DNA of 51,555 nt from Nocardia xishanensis NBRC 101358 (GTDB lineage: Bacteria; Actinomycetota; Actinomycetes; Mycobacteriales; Mycobacteriaceae): positions 1-51,555 of the forward strand of contig NZ_BDCF01000058.1 of NCBI RefSeq assembly GCF_001613365.1, written 5' to 3'. The notes beneath the pieces are model-generated. The model saw nothing but the letters and a program-made list of their open reading frames with translations, was not told the DNA's origin and did not search any database. A program made the position numbers and the translations under genes. How positions within the stretch are numbered: position 1 is the first letter of the stretch; each line of letters begins with the position of its first letter. Below are positions 32,135 to 39,672 of this stretch, in pieces.

Positions 32135-32491
32135 TAGCGGCGGTGATGGACGCGATGGACTACGACGTCTACCTGTTCACCGACACCGAAAACCGGCGAA
32201 GACGCCGTCCTCTACCGCGCCGGACATACCGGGGCACGACTGGCCCGCCAGCACCGCGTCCACCCGCCACACTCATCCAACGGCACAACGCCGCATCCCG
32301 CACCATTGACCATCACCCCCCGCCCGGCGCCGATACTCACCGAAACCCACGCGGCCGACCAGGTCTGCGGCTTCCGGCTGCCGTTCCTGTTCTACACCGA
32401 CCACAGCTCCGGCCGCGGACACCTGATCTACCGCCGCGACCACACCGACCTGGGCACGATCACCCCACCCGCGGCACCGCCGACCTCTAGG
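32070..32491 (+). pseudogene. ribosome hibernation-factor (HPF/RaiA-type) C-terminal remnant
   Basis: In frame, ITRGKSFSLRTTQPLVIAAV and MDAMDYDVYLFTDTE match the C-terminal module of long HPF/sigma-54 modulation proteins (RxKSxxL..DEA..xMxxxxxDFxLFxD). One extra A in gaaaacc (about 32190) shifts the frame; on repair it continues GEDAVLYRAGHTGARLARQH and, after a linker, a second copy of the module: LPFLFYTDHSSGRGHLIYRR..DLGTITPP. Ribosome-binding N-terminal sequence is missing. The protein would have had tandem C-terminal domains. Upstream it is fused to the serine recombinase relic. Confidence 0.65.
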
Positions 32492-32553
32492 CCTCGATTC
32501 TTCACCTTCCCGGATATTTGCTAATATTCGCAATTAATGATGGAGGCGAATGG

Positions 32554-32730
32554 ATGCGGGTGACGCCGATCAGCCGACTGCGCGGCACCGTGCTGCGGTG
32601 CACGGACTGCGGCCTGCTGTGCCGAACGTCCGCATTGGCACACGGCGATACCTCATGCCCACGATGCCGAGCACATACGCTGGTCGCGCTCAGTACCGGA
32701 GAACCGTTCATCTCCCCGAACCGCGACTGA
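32554..32730 (+). CDS. small zinc-ribbon protein
   Basis: A 58-residue protein from the ATG at 32554, with GGAGG seven bases upstream; a nearer ATG at 32549 is out of frame. Cysteine pattern C-T-D-C-x3-C, then C-P-R-C about 15 residues later (RCTDCGLLCRTSALAHGDTS CPRC), a rubredoxin-knuckle-type zinc ribbon. The end GEPFISPNRD is polar. No family name that I recognise; such proteins may be small regulators. The gene is followed after 59 bases by the alpha/beta hydrolase. Confidence 0.65.
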   Translation: MRVTPISRLRGTVLRCTDCGLLCRTSALAHGDTSCPRCRAHTLVALSTGEPFISPNRD

Positions 32731-32789
32731 ACATCCAGCGCCCTCGGCACTGTTCGTCGCACCCACATCCATTACACGGAAGAAGGATC

Positions 32790-33605
32790 ATGCCCGTCGC
32801 CACCCTCAACGGGATCCGGCTCAGCTACGACGTCACCGGAACCGGCCCATTGGTGCTGCTCATCATGGGAACCGGCAGCCCCGGGCGAGTCTGGCGCACC
32901 TACCAGGTCCCCGCACTGATCAAGGCCGGATTCCGGGTGGCCACCATGGACAACCGCGGCATCGCCCCGTCCGACGAATGCGCCGACGGCATGAGCATCG
33001 ACAATCTCGCCTCCGACGCCGCCGCACTGATCGAACACCTCGGCGGCGCACCCGCACATGTGGTCGGTGCATCCCTGGGCGCCCGAGTCGTCCAGGAACT
33101 GGCGCTGTCGCGACCGGAACTGATCGGCAAGGCCGTCATGCTCGGCGCCGTCGGCCGACCGCACCCGCTGTCGCACACCCTCAACCTCGGCGAGCAAGCA
33201 CTGCACGATCAAGGCGTCCAGCTGCCGCCGCAGTACGCCGCAGCTATCAAGGCGATGCTGAACCTCTCACCACACACACTCGAAGATCCGGACAAGGCCC
33301 AGGAATGGCTCGACATCTTCGAATTCACCAGTCCCGCCAAGCTTTCCGCAGGGGTCCGGGCACAGATCGGGATGGATCGTTCCCGCGATCGGCTCGCCGA
33401 CTATGCCCGCATCACCGCACCGAGCCTCGTAGTCGGGTTCGCCGACGACCGCATGGCACCCGCGGTGTTCGGCCGCGAGGTCGCGGCCGCCATTCCAGGC
33501 GCACGATACATCGAGATCGAACGCTGCGGGCACTACGGCTACCTGGAACGCCCCGACGAGGTAAACCGGGTCCTCATCGAGTTCCTCACCGCCCGCGACA
33601 TCTGA
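32790..33605 (+). CDS. alpha/beta-hydrolase
   Basis: A 271-residue alpha/beta-hydrolase from the ATG at 32790, with AGAAGGA upstream. The oxyanion segment is LLIMGTGSPGRVW, the nucleophile elbow HVVGASLGARVV (Ser about residue 96), the acid GFADDRMAP (Asp about 212) and the histidine CGHYGYLERP (His about 248). This subgroup has members in polyketide and other natural-product loci, but the sequence does not fix a substrate. It precedes the phnA-like gene with a 57-base gap and may be co-transcribed. Confidence 0.88.
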   Translation: MPVATLNGIRLSYDVTGTGPLVLLIMGTGSPGRVWRTYQVPALIKAGFRVATMDNRGIAPSDECADGMSIDNLASDAAALIEHLGGAPAHVVGASLGARVVQELALSRPELIGKAVMLGAVGRPHPLSHTLNLGEQALHDQGVQLPPQYAAAIKAMLNLSPHTLEDPDKAQEWLDIFEFTSPAKLSAGVRAQIGMDRSRDRLADYARITAPSLVVGFADDRMAPAVFGREVAAAIPGARYIEIERCGHYGYLERPDEVNRVLIEFLTARDI

Positions 33606-33662
33606 TCCGAACCGACTGTGCCGCAACATATTCAACACAACTATCCGTCGAGGAGAACCCCC

Positions 33663-34016
33663 ATGGCCGATACCCTGCCGCCATGTCCCGCGTGTTCGAG
33701 CGAATACACCTACGAGATGGGCACACTACTGATCTGCCCCGAGTGCGCACACGAATGGTCACCCGAGACCGCCACGGGTGCTGCCGACACCGACGACGGT
33801 GTGATCAAGGATTCCGTGGGCAACATCCTGACCGACGGCGACACCGTCACCGTGATCAAGACTCTCAAGGTCAAGGGCAGTACCACCGGAATCAAGGCCG
33901 GAACCAAGGTCCGCAACATCCGCCTCGTCAACGGCATCGGCGACCACGACATCGACTGCAAAGTCGACGGCATCGGGCCCATGCAACTCAAATCCAGCGT
34001 GGTCAAGAAAGTCTGA
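33663..34016 (+). CDS. PhnA/YjdM-family zinc-ribbon protein
   Basis: A 117-residue protein beginning MADTLPPCPACSSEYTYEMG, with zinc-ribbon pairs CPAC and CPEC (residues 8-11 and about 25-28), then the conserved YjdM segment DSVGNILTDGDTVTVIKTLK and KGSTTGIKAGTKVRNIRLVN. These proteins are present with a phosphonate-sounding name (PhnA) but their function is unclear. The start is preceded by GAGGAG. Length and motifs are full, so this is an intact member. Confidence 0.92.
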   Translation: MADTLPPCPACSSEYTYEMGTLLICPECAHEWSPETATGAADTDDGVIKDSVGNILTDGDTVTVIKTLKVKGSTTGIKAGTKVRNIRLVNGIGDHDIDCKVDGIGPMQLKSSVVKKV

Positions 34017-34217
34017 TCTCACTGCGGATCCATACGAAAGGCCCGGCAGCCCCGCGTAACGTATTCAGATGACCGCAGGTGTGGTGGGCGCCACCGCACT
34101 GACCACGTGCTGCGAACCACCGCCGGTACGGTCCCCGCCGTGCTACTCCCCTATACCGCGCAAAGAAGCGCACCGGGGCGATGCCTGCGTGGTTGGTGTG
34201 CGGTAGCCGCAGCGCGG

Positions 34218-34700
34218 TCAGCCTTGGGCTTCAGCGGTTGTGGCGAACAGGTGCAGCAGGGTGCTCCAGCCGCCGCCCTGTTCGACGATGGTGTCGTGGA
34301 TGGCTTTACCGTCGACGAGTCGGTCGAGGTGACGGTGTTCGAGGGTGACGCCGGTCTGCTCAGGACCTTCGGCGGCGAAGCGGACCTCGATCTCGCTGGC
34401 GTTGGCGGGATCCGGGTCGTATTGCCAGTGGCCGTTGATCTGCCAGGTCACCACCAGTCGGTCCGGCGGCTCCCACACCAACACGCGGCCCCAATCGCAT
34501 TCGGTGCCGTCGACCCCACGCTCATACCAGCGTCCACCCTGACGGGGTTCGAGGATCGCGTCGGCCATCTCGGCTTGGCCTATGTGGTATGCCGCTGGCC
34601 ACCAGCTGCCGAACGATTCGGTGAAGAACGCGAACGCCTTGTCCAGCGACATGGCCACAGTCGCTTTGCCCTGCAAGACGGGCAAGATGGGTGTGCTCAT
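34218..34700 (-). CDS. SRPBCC (AHSA1-like) ligand-binding protein
   Basis: A 160-residue START/SRPBCC-fold protein: VAMSLDKAFAFFTESFGSWW (first strand and helix), GGRWYERGVDGTECDWGRVL, and the end TLEHRHLDRL..GGWSTLLHLFATTAEA. It sits 11 bases after an ArsR gene on the same strand. This ArsR-SRPBCC pair is common in actinobacteria, where the SRPBCC partner binds an unknown hydrophobic ligand. No catalytic residues can be assigned. The gap to the next gene upstream (33.99-34.2 kb) shows nothing. Confidence 0.85.
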   Translation of the reverse strand: MSTPILPVLQGKATVAMSLDKAFAFFTESFGSWWPAAYHIGQAEMADAILEPRQGGRWYERGVDGTECDWGRVLVWEPPDRLVVTWQINGHWQYDPDPANASEIEVRFAAEGPEQTGVTLEHRHLDRLVDGKAIHDTIVEQGGGWSTLLHLFATTAEAQG

Positions 34701-34711
34701 GAAGGTTGCTC

Positions 34712-35032
34712 CTATTCGGGATCGATTGCCGCCACGTCGACGGCCTTCTGAAAAGCGGTCAGCGCGTCATCCCAGATCCGCTGGAAATACGCCTGAATCG
34801 CGGCGAGCCCATCCGGGTTGATCCGATAGATCCGCCGCGTCCCGTCCGGTGTGGCCACCACCAACCCGCCGTCCTTGAGCACCCGCAAATGCTGCGACAC
34901 CGCTTGCCGGGTGATCGGCAACGATTCGGCCAGCTCCCCCACCGACGACGGCCGCCGCGCCAGACGCTCGAAGATCGCCTGCCGCATCGGATCCCCCAGA
35001 ATCGCCAGATCTACATCTTTGAAAGCAGCCAC
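34712..35032 (-). CDS. ArsR-family winged-helix repressor
   Basis: A 106-residue ArsR/SmtB-type HTH protein: LAILGDPMRQAIFERLARRP, VGELAESLPITRQAVSQHLR, VLKDGGLVVATPDGTRRIYR. There are no Cys/His metal-binding signatures in the DNA-binding region or the C-terminus, so it is a metal-free member, typical of those that pair with SRPBCC genes. It probably autoregulates; upstream at about 35030-35050 lies an ACGTACGTAAG imperfect palindrome that could be its operator. Confidence 0.9.
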   Translation of the reverse strand: MAAFKDVDLAILGDPMRQAIFERLARRPSSVGELAESLPITRQAVSQHLRVLKDGGLVVATPDGTRRIYRINPDGLAAIQAYFQRIWDDALTAFQKAVDVAAIDPE

Positions 35033-35262
35033 GTACGTAAGTCTGCGCTTTCATATGCGGTGGCGCAAGCCCGCCGCGCGACCGAGGAGTAGAGCGGGCG
35101 AACGGCCTGAATGCCGCCACCTTCTGATCGGTGTGACGAGCGTGGTTGCATCGCGAGGGGAGGGCCTCGACGAGCTGCGACATTCGTGAGATGACGGTCG
35201 ATGATCCGCCGGGTCGACAAGCTGGTTTCTCGGGGTTCTCTCAGCTGAACCCGTGTTGAACC

Positions 35263-35287
35263 CCGCAGGCCACCACCTGCGGTTTTT
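35263..35287 (+). terminator. rho-independent terminator
   Basis: CCGCAGG (35263-35269) pairs with CCTGCGG (35276-35282), followed by TTTTT (35283-35287). This is a textbook intrinsic terminator on the plus strand, but no recognisable plus-strand gene lies upstream, so it probably belonged to lost or decayed DNA. Confidence 0.75.
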
Positions 35288-35307
35288 CGATGATTCGACT
35301 CGAAAAA

Positions 35308-35348
35308 GTCACCCGCCCTCCTGCATAACCGCAGGTAGAGCGGGTGAC
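35308..35348. repeat. compound hairpin
   Basis: GTCACCCGC (35308-35316) pairs with GCGGGTGAC (35340-35348), and inside it CCTGC pairs with GCAGG. The core 15 bases of stem are uninterrupted except for short internal loops. It lies between the terminator and the integrase relic. Its role is not clear: a second terminator or a recombination-related structure. Confidence 0.5.
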
Positions 35349-35437
35349 CTGGTGTACTAGTTGTGTCCGGAGGGGGACACATGCCTTAACCACAGAGATC
35401 GACCTGCAGAAACGATGATCGACTACGAGTCCACCCG

Positions 35438-35884
35438 GTGGGCCGCGTCGGCTCGAAGCATGCGGCTCGGGCGACCGGTCGGCGCCATCGCCCAAACCGC
35501 CACCGCCTCAGCAGACACATCCCCGAAATCGAAACCATGGGAATCAGCATCCACTGGCTCCGCCACACCACCCTCACATGGGTCGAACGCACCCGCGGCG
35601 AAGCAGTCGCACGCGCCTACGCCGGGCACTCTCAATGGTTCGGCAACAATGTCACCGGAATCGATACAACAGCGGGACTACCCGAGATCGCAACGGCACT
35701 CAGCGCTCCGACCGGCGAGCCACACCCGCTCCTCAATCCACACGTCGTCGAACACGAAACATCATCGATCTGGTCGCGAGATGCCCCCGCCGTCCACGCA
35801 GCCGGCCCCACCGGTCACACCGCGGCTATCGTCGTGCCGTGTCAGCTCGATCCCGCTCTCGAACCGAAGGCATTCGACTCATAG
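35438..35884 (+). pseudogene. tyrosine recombinase C-terminal remnant
   Basis: GISIHWLRHTTLTWVERTRG and ARAYAGHSQWFGNN carry the catalytic H-x-x-R (HWLRH) and GHS motifs of the phage integrase C-terminus; a final tyrosine of the usual LDxYxH type is not clear. The N-terminal DNA-binding parts and the first catalytic Arg are absent. The region downstream (LTGEPHPLLN-like) is typical of actinobacterial integrases. A relic of an integrated element. Confidence 0.6.
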
Positions 35885-35920
35885 GAGCTGCCTGCCACGT
35901 CGCGCAGCATCGCAAAACAG

Positions 35921-35956
35921 GTGTCAGTCCTCGGCATTCCGCTGGAGGACTGACAC
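35921..35956. terminator. perfect 12-bp hairpin
   Basis: GTGTCAGTCCTC (35921-35932) pairs perfectly with GAGGACTGACAC (35945-35956) around a 12-base loop. It lies between the integrase and transposase relics. It may be the terminator of the integrase relic. Confidence 0.55.
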
Positions 35957-35989
35957 CCGCGCATCCAGCGCACTGTCCTCCGCGCCCGC

Positions 35990-36130
35990 CTTCCTCCAGG
36001 GCACCTCGCCGACCCCGAATGGGAGGGCGTGCTCGCCGCCGAGGACAAACGCAGCCTGACCCCGCCGTTCTGGTCGCACGTGCTGCCGTACGGCGAGGTC
36101 AAGCTCAACATGAACTCCCGGCTCGCGCTC
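35990..36130 (+). pseudogene. Tn3-family-type transposase C-terminal remnant
   Basis: HLADPEWEGVLAAEDKRSLT PPFWSHVLPYGEVKLNMNSR (two joined blocks) resembles the end of a Tn3-type transposase, with the pattern LTPLxWxHVxPYGxxxLxMxxRL. Only about 40 residues survive and the reading frame then runs on without similarity. I put the family at moderate confidence; a search with this block would settle it. Confidence 0.45.
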
Positions 36131-36229
36131 AGCGGATTGGTGGTCACACGCCAGGCCCCGATGTTGCTGCCGGACAGTGATGTTCGCGGTCTTTCCGTCG
36201 GGCAGCAGTCCATCAAAGGAGACGTGCAC

Positions 36230-36742
36230 TCAGGTGGTGCCGCGTCGGCGCCGCGCCGCCCGCAACTCGGGGTCGAGACGTTCACGCATGAAACCGTCGG
36301 CCCCTGGGCCGGCGAGGAAGGCGAGGTTGACGGCCGAGAGGGGGCGTCCGCTGTGCTGGTCCACGAGGCCGGGCATGATCTCTTCCCCGGTGTCCCGATC
36401 GGTCAGGACCACGCTCGGCGCATCCGATCCCGTGTGTTTGCGGCCCCAGGCGTACAGGGCGACGAGGACCGGAGAAAGGTCTCGCCCCTTGTCGGTGATG
36501 ACGTACTCGTAGCGGGGCGGGGACTGGCTGTAGCGTCTGCGTTCGAGCAGCCCGGATTCGACCAGAGCGCGCAATCTCCTGGTCAGCATATTCGGGGCGA
36601 TGCCGAGGTTGCGTTCGAACTCGTCGAATCTGGTGAACCCGTCCAGCGCGTCGCGCACGATCAGCAGCGTCCACCAGTCGCCGACATACTCCAGAGCGCC
36701 CGCTATCGGGCACCCCATCGCCTGGAAACTCGTTCGCCGCAC
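36230..36742 (-). CDS. HxlR-family transcriptional regulator
   Basis: A 170-residue protein with the HxlR winged helix: CPIAGALEYVGDWWTLLIVR, FDEFERNLGIAPNMLTRRLR, LLERRRYSQSPPRYEYVITD. The usual family cysteine is in MGCPIAG (residue 11), close to the HTH. A C-terminal extension (residues 115-170) is longer than in the shortest members. The gene is divergent from the NmrA-type gene with an inverted repeat between them, so it most likely represses both, responding to electrophiles or oxidants as HxlR proteins do. Confidence 0.9.
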   Translation of the reverse strand: MRRTSFQAMGCPIAGALEYVGDWWTLLIVRDALDGFTRFDEFERNLGIAPNMLTRRLRALVESGLLERRRYSQSPPRYEYVITDKGRDLSPVLVALYAWGRKHTGSDAPSVVLTDRDTGEEIMPGLVDQHSGRPLSAVNLAFLAGPGADGFMRERLDPELRAARRRRGTT

Positions 36743-36772
36743 CTGCTGATCCTTTCGCCGTCCATGACCTTA

Positions 36773-36799
36773 CAGTAACTTGCATAATAGTAGTTACTG
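36773..36799. promoter_or_regulatory. HxlR-type operator
   Basis: CAGTAACT (36773-36780) and AGTTACTG (36792-36799) form a perfect 8-bp inverted repeat with an 11-base spacer, in the AT-rich gap between hxlR-like and nmrA-like genes. AGTAACT/AGTTACT arms are typical for HxlR/HypR-family sites. It should control both divergent promoters. Confidence 0.72.
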
Positions 36800-36874
36800 G
36801 TTCTAGCGTGGGCGCCGCAGCCGGACCACGAGCTGCCACATCTCACCCCTGGTGAACGATCGAAAGGCACCCTT

Positions 36875-37828
36875 GTGACTTTCTCCCCCGACAGCACCCG
36901 AACTACCACGCTGGTAATTGGTGCGGGCGGACGACACGGCGGCACCGGCTCACATGTCGTGCGGCGTCTTCGCGAACACGACCACGCGGTCCGCGTGCTG
37001 GTCCGCGCTGATGACGAACGCGCACAACACCTTCGCGCTCTCGGCGCGCAAATCGTAGTGGGCGATCTGCTGGATCGCCGGACGCTGGATGCGGCCGTGC
37101 GGGACGCGGACACCGTGTATTTCACCTATCCGGTCGCTCCCGGCATCGTGCAGGCCGCCGCCAATCTGGCTTCCGCGATCCGGCACGCCGCGACCACGCC
37201 GCGACTGGTCGTGATGTCCATGGCGGTCTCGGCCCCCGACAACCCCAGTGGGCTGGGACGCGCGCAATGGGTCGCCGAGCAGGTGCTGTCCTGGGCGGGA
37301 CTGGAACCGACGATCTTGCGGATCCAGGCCCTGTTCTACGAGAACATCGTGCTGTTGCATGCTGGATCCATCCGCGAGACCAGCAGCTTCGCCAACAGTT
37401 TCGGCGATGTCGCGGTGCCGTGGATCGGCGGTCTCGATGCCGCCGATCTCGCCCTGGCCGCGCTGACCGACCCGGCCCGATACCCTCGCGGCACCACGCT
37501 CTACCCGCAGGGGGCGACCATGCACAGCCACGCCGAGATCGCCGCTCTCATCGAAGCCGAAACGGGAACACCGGTCCGATACACTTCCATCCCTGCCGGT
37601 CAATGGCAGCGCGAACTGGAAGCCCTCGCACACAACGGCACCGAACCATCCGTCAATCCAGCAATGGCGCAGCACATTTCGGCCATCGGTGCGGTATTCT
37701 CCCAGCTGCCCTCGGCCCCGCCGGTCGATACCACCGCACTCACCGAGGCCATCGGCCGTTCGCCGCAGACGTTCGCCGAGTTCGTCCGCGAACACGGTCA
37801 CCAATTCGTTGCGGCCCCCAGTCGTTGA
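36875..37828 (+). CDS. NmrA-family NAD(P)-binding protein
   Basis: A 317-residue Rossmann-fold protein with TLVIGAGGRHGGTGSHVVRR (GxxGxxG-like, residues 12-31), VGDLLDRRTLDAAVRDADTV and a C-terminal half typical of the NmrA/QOR2-type atypical SDRs (LEPTILRIQALFYENIVLLH). These proteins sense NAD(P) or reduce quinones. The usual short-chain Tyr-x3-Lys catalytic pair is not visible. It is divergent from the HxlR gene; the shared operator makes an oxidative- or electrophile-stress link likely. The 220 bases after it hold nothing recognised. Confidence 0.86.
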   Translation: MTFSPDSTRTTTLVIGAGGRHGGTGSHVVRRLREHDHAVRVLVRADDERAQHLRALGAQIVVGDLLDRRTLDAAVRDADTVYFTYPVAPGIVQAAANLASAIRHAATTPRLVVMSMAVSAPDNPSGLGRAQWVAEQVLSWAGLEPTILRIQALFYENIVLLHAGSIRETSSFANSFGDVAVPWIGGLDAADLALAALTDPARYPRGTTLYPQGATMHSHAEIAALIEAETGTPVRYTSIPAGQWQRELEALAHNGTEPSVNPAMAQHISAIGAVFSQLPSAPPVDTTALTEAIGRSPQTFAEFVREHGHQFVAAPSR

Positions 37829-38047
37829 TCGATCGGATCCGGGCGTGTATGCACCGAGAGCTGAACAGCGTGCGACCGCCGCGGAGGGGCTGCCCCTGCT
37901 CGACACCGCCGTCTGACCGCTGGTCGACGGATGCACTGGGGTCGCGCAGCGGCCCGCGCCGCGGTCAGCGGTTCGGGCCGAGGGGGGTGCATCGCCGCGC
38001 GATCAGTGGGTACTGCGCGATCCCGGCACGACGCGGAGTGCGCTCAG

Positions 38048-38935
38048 TCAGCCAGGTTTGCACCGCGTCACGCTGTCCAGATGGGTGTAGATATCGAGGG
38101 TGGTCGTGTTGTTCTTGTGTGGCATGCGCCGGGTCACGTCGGCCAGGCTGTAGGCACCGTCCGCCAACAGCGATCCGTACAGGTGGCGGAGCGAGTGCAA
38201 GCCCATCTGCTGGCGCATCTTTCCGTCGGGCCCATGGCACCAGCTTTGCTGGCTCTTTTGCCGAGCTCCGACGCTGCGGCGTAGACACGGTTCCTCAGCG
38301 CCTTTTGGGACATACGCCCGCCTGAACGGCTCGCATCGAACTCGATGAACTCGCCGGTGGTGCGTCCGTCCAGCTGACCTACCAGCCAGTCCACGACCCA
38401 GGGATCGACCGGGATCTGCGTACCCGATGTTTCGGTCTTCAGCGGCCCGTCGTGTGTACCGATCCTCTTTCCGTCGACTCATCGAGATGGCTTGTATTGG
38501 GTGACAGGCTGATAAGTGCACGATCCTACGTTGAGGTCTTCGATGTTCGCGCCGAGCGCTTCGCTGAGGCGAAGTCCGACACCGACACCGAGCGCGAGGG
38601 CGATGCGTGTCTCCTCGGGCATCAGATGAAAGAAGGTCCAGAACTCCGTCATCGTCAGACAGTAGGCGGCGAGCTCAGGGCGATCCCGGTTCGGTTTGGC
38701 GTAGGTCTCGATAGAGCAGGGCATCACCACGGTGAGTTCGGCTCGTTTCGCTGCAGCCATGATCCGGGTGAGCAGGCGATGGATATCGACTCGGCAGTCG
38801 AACGAATAGCCCGTGCGACGGAGTCCGGTCATCGGTTTCAGGACGTGCGGTTCGCCCCACTTCGTGGACCGCTAGCCTGTCGAGATACTGGAGGATGAGC
38901 CTGATCTTGCTCTGGTCGCCACCGTAGGTCCCCAT
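38048..38935 (-). pseudogene. tyrosine recombinase, broken
   Basis: Minus-strand frames in order give GTYGGDQSKIRLILQYLDRL, LMPEETRIALALGVGVGLRL with the first catalytic Arg in GLRLSEAL, WLVGQLDGRTTGEFIEFDAS, and finally MGLHSLRHLYGSLLADGAYS with the H-x-x-R, ending THL of the catalytic Tyr region (IYTHLD). Every piece is a phage-integrase motif, but they lie in different frames, so at least three frameshifts have occurred. Opposite in direction to the integrase relic at 35.4-35.9 kb. Confidence 0.72.
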
Positions 38936-39040
38936 CGATCGCCTGGAGATCGAGCCATTCCCAGCACCATTCGGTCGTCATGACCTGAGATCATCTTTCG
39001 TGATGTGCTGTCCGGCTGCCATTCTGATATGGGGGGATCT

Positions 39041-39478
39041 ATGACCTACGACGACTGCGGCTGGCACTCGGACACAACCGCGGAGTTGGGCCTGGACCGC
39101 GAAGTAGGAGCAACCCATATCGGGATGTTCTACGCATGGGCCGTCGCTCACGACCTGCATTCGCCGACCGTGCTCGTCTGGGGCGAACCGGAACCGGTGC
39201 CACGACCTGGGCTGGCCGCGTTGCGCGATCGCACGAAAACACCCGGCCGCTACCTGCTCGACCACTGCTGCGGCGAACTGAACGAGGGAGACCTCAACGC
39301 CACCGGACAGGCCTTCGCGAAGGCCGTCTACCGGCAATACCTCCGCGCCTATGAATCCATCCCCGCGATCGCGCGGTATGAGACCACCTATCACGTCCCC
39401 GATACCTGGGAGATCTACGACGCCGTCGCGGTCTTGCTCGACGAGGCGTGGACGGAGTGGCAGATACACGCTGGCTGA
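39041..39478 (+). CDS. hypothetical protein, DUF7832-like
   Basis: A 145-residue acidic protein from the ATG at 39041 with a GGGGGGA ribosome site. It begins MTYDDCGWHSDTTAELGLDR and has EVGATHIGMFYAWAVAHDLH, a block I associate with a family of small proteins annotated DUF7832, often near toxin systems. The second half is helical (ATGQAFAKAVYRQYLRAY, AVAVLLDEAWTEWQIHAG). No signal peptide or membrane segment. A 19-bp terminator follows directly. Function unknown; immunity-like use is possible. Confidence 0.7.
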   Translation: MTYDDCGWHSDTTAELGLDREVGATHIGMFYAWAVAHDLHSPTVLVWGEPEPVPRPGLAALRDRTKTPGRYLLDHCCGELNEGDLNATGQAFAKAVYRQYLRAYESIPAIARYETTYHVPDTWEIYDAVAVLLDEAWTEWQIHAG

Positions 39479-39491
39479 CCTGCCGAAAGAC

Positions 39492-39535
39492 GCGCGAAGG
39501 CACGGACTTCACTACGGAAGTCCGTGCCTTCGCGC
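39492..39535 (+). terminator. perfect 19-bp terminator hairpin
   Basis: GCGCGAAGGCACGGACTTC (39492-39510) pairs perfectly with 39517-39535 around a 6-base loop (actacg), 14 bases after the preceding stop. The strongest hairpin in the window. It lies between the convergent hypothetical and the S14 fragment, so it may end transcription from both sides. Confidence 0.8.
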
Positions 39536-39575
39536 ATTATTCGCGTAGGTGGCAGCGCTCACGAGGAGCGCGGGC

Positions 39576-39647
39576 TCACCAGGAGCTCTTGTGCACGCCG
39601 GGGAGCTCGCCACGGTGGGCCATCTCGCGCAGGCACACGCGGCACAT
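39576..39647 (-). pseudogene. rpsZ: ribosomal protein S14 type Z C-terminal fragment
   Basis: Minus strand reads MCRVCLREMAHRGELPGVHK SSW and stop: the last 23 residues of the zinc-binding type of S14, with its second CxxC (CRVC). The zinc knuckle's first CxxC and the N-terminal 38 residues are absent; upstream sequence does not match. A full copy must exist elsewhere in the genome. Too short to fold, so a translocated relic. Confidence 0.78.
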
Positions 39648-39672
39648 CGTGGAAGACTCGGCTGACACTCGG

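Noticed and set aside
35360..35385. tRNA gene 3' end
   Set aside because: Only the T-arm/acceptor-like string is present; no complete cloverleaf can be drawn, so it is kept as a possible attachment site only.
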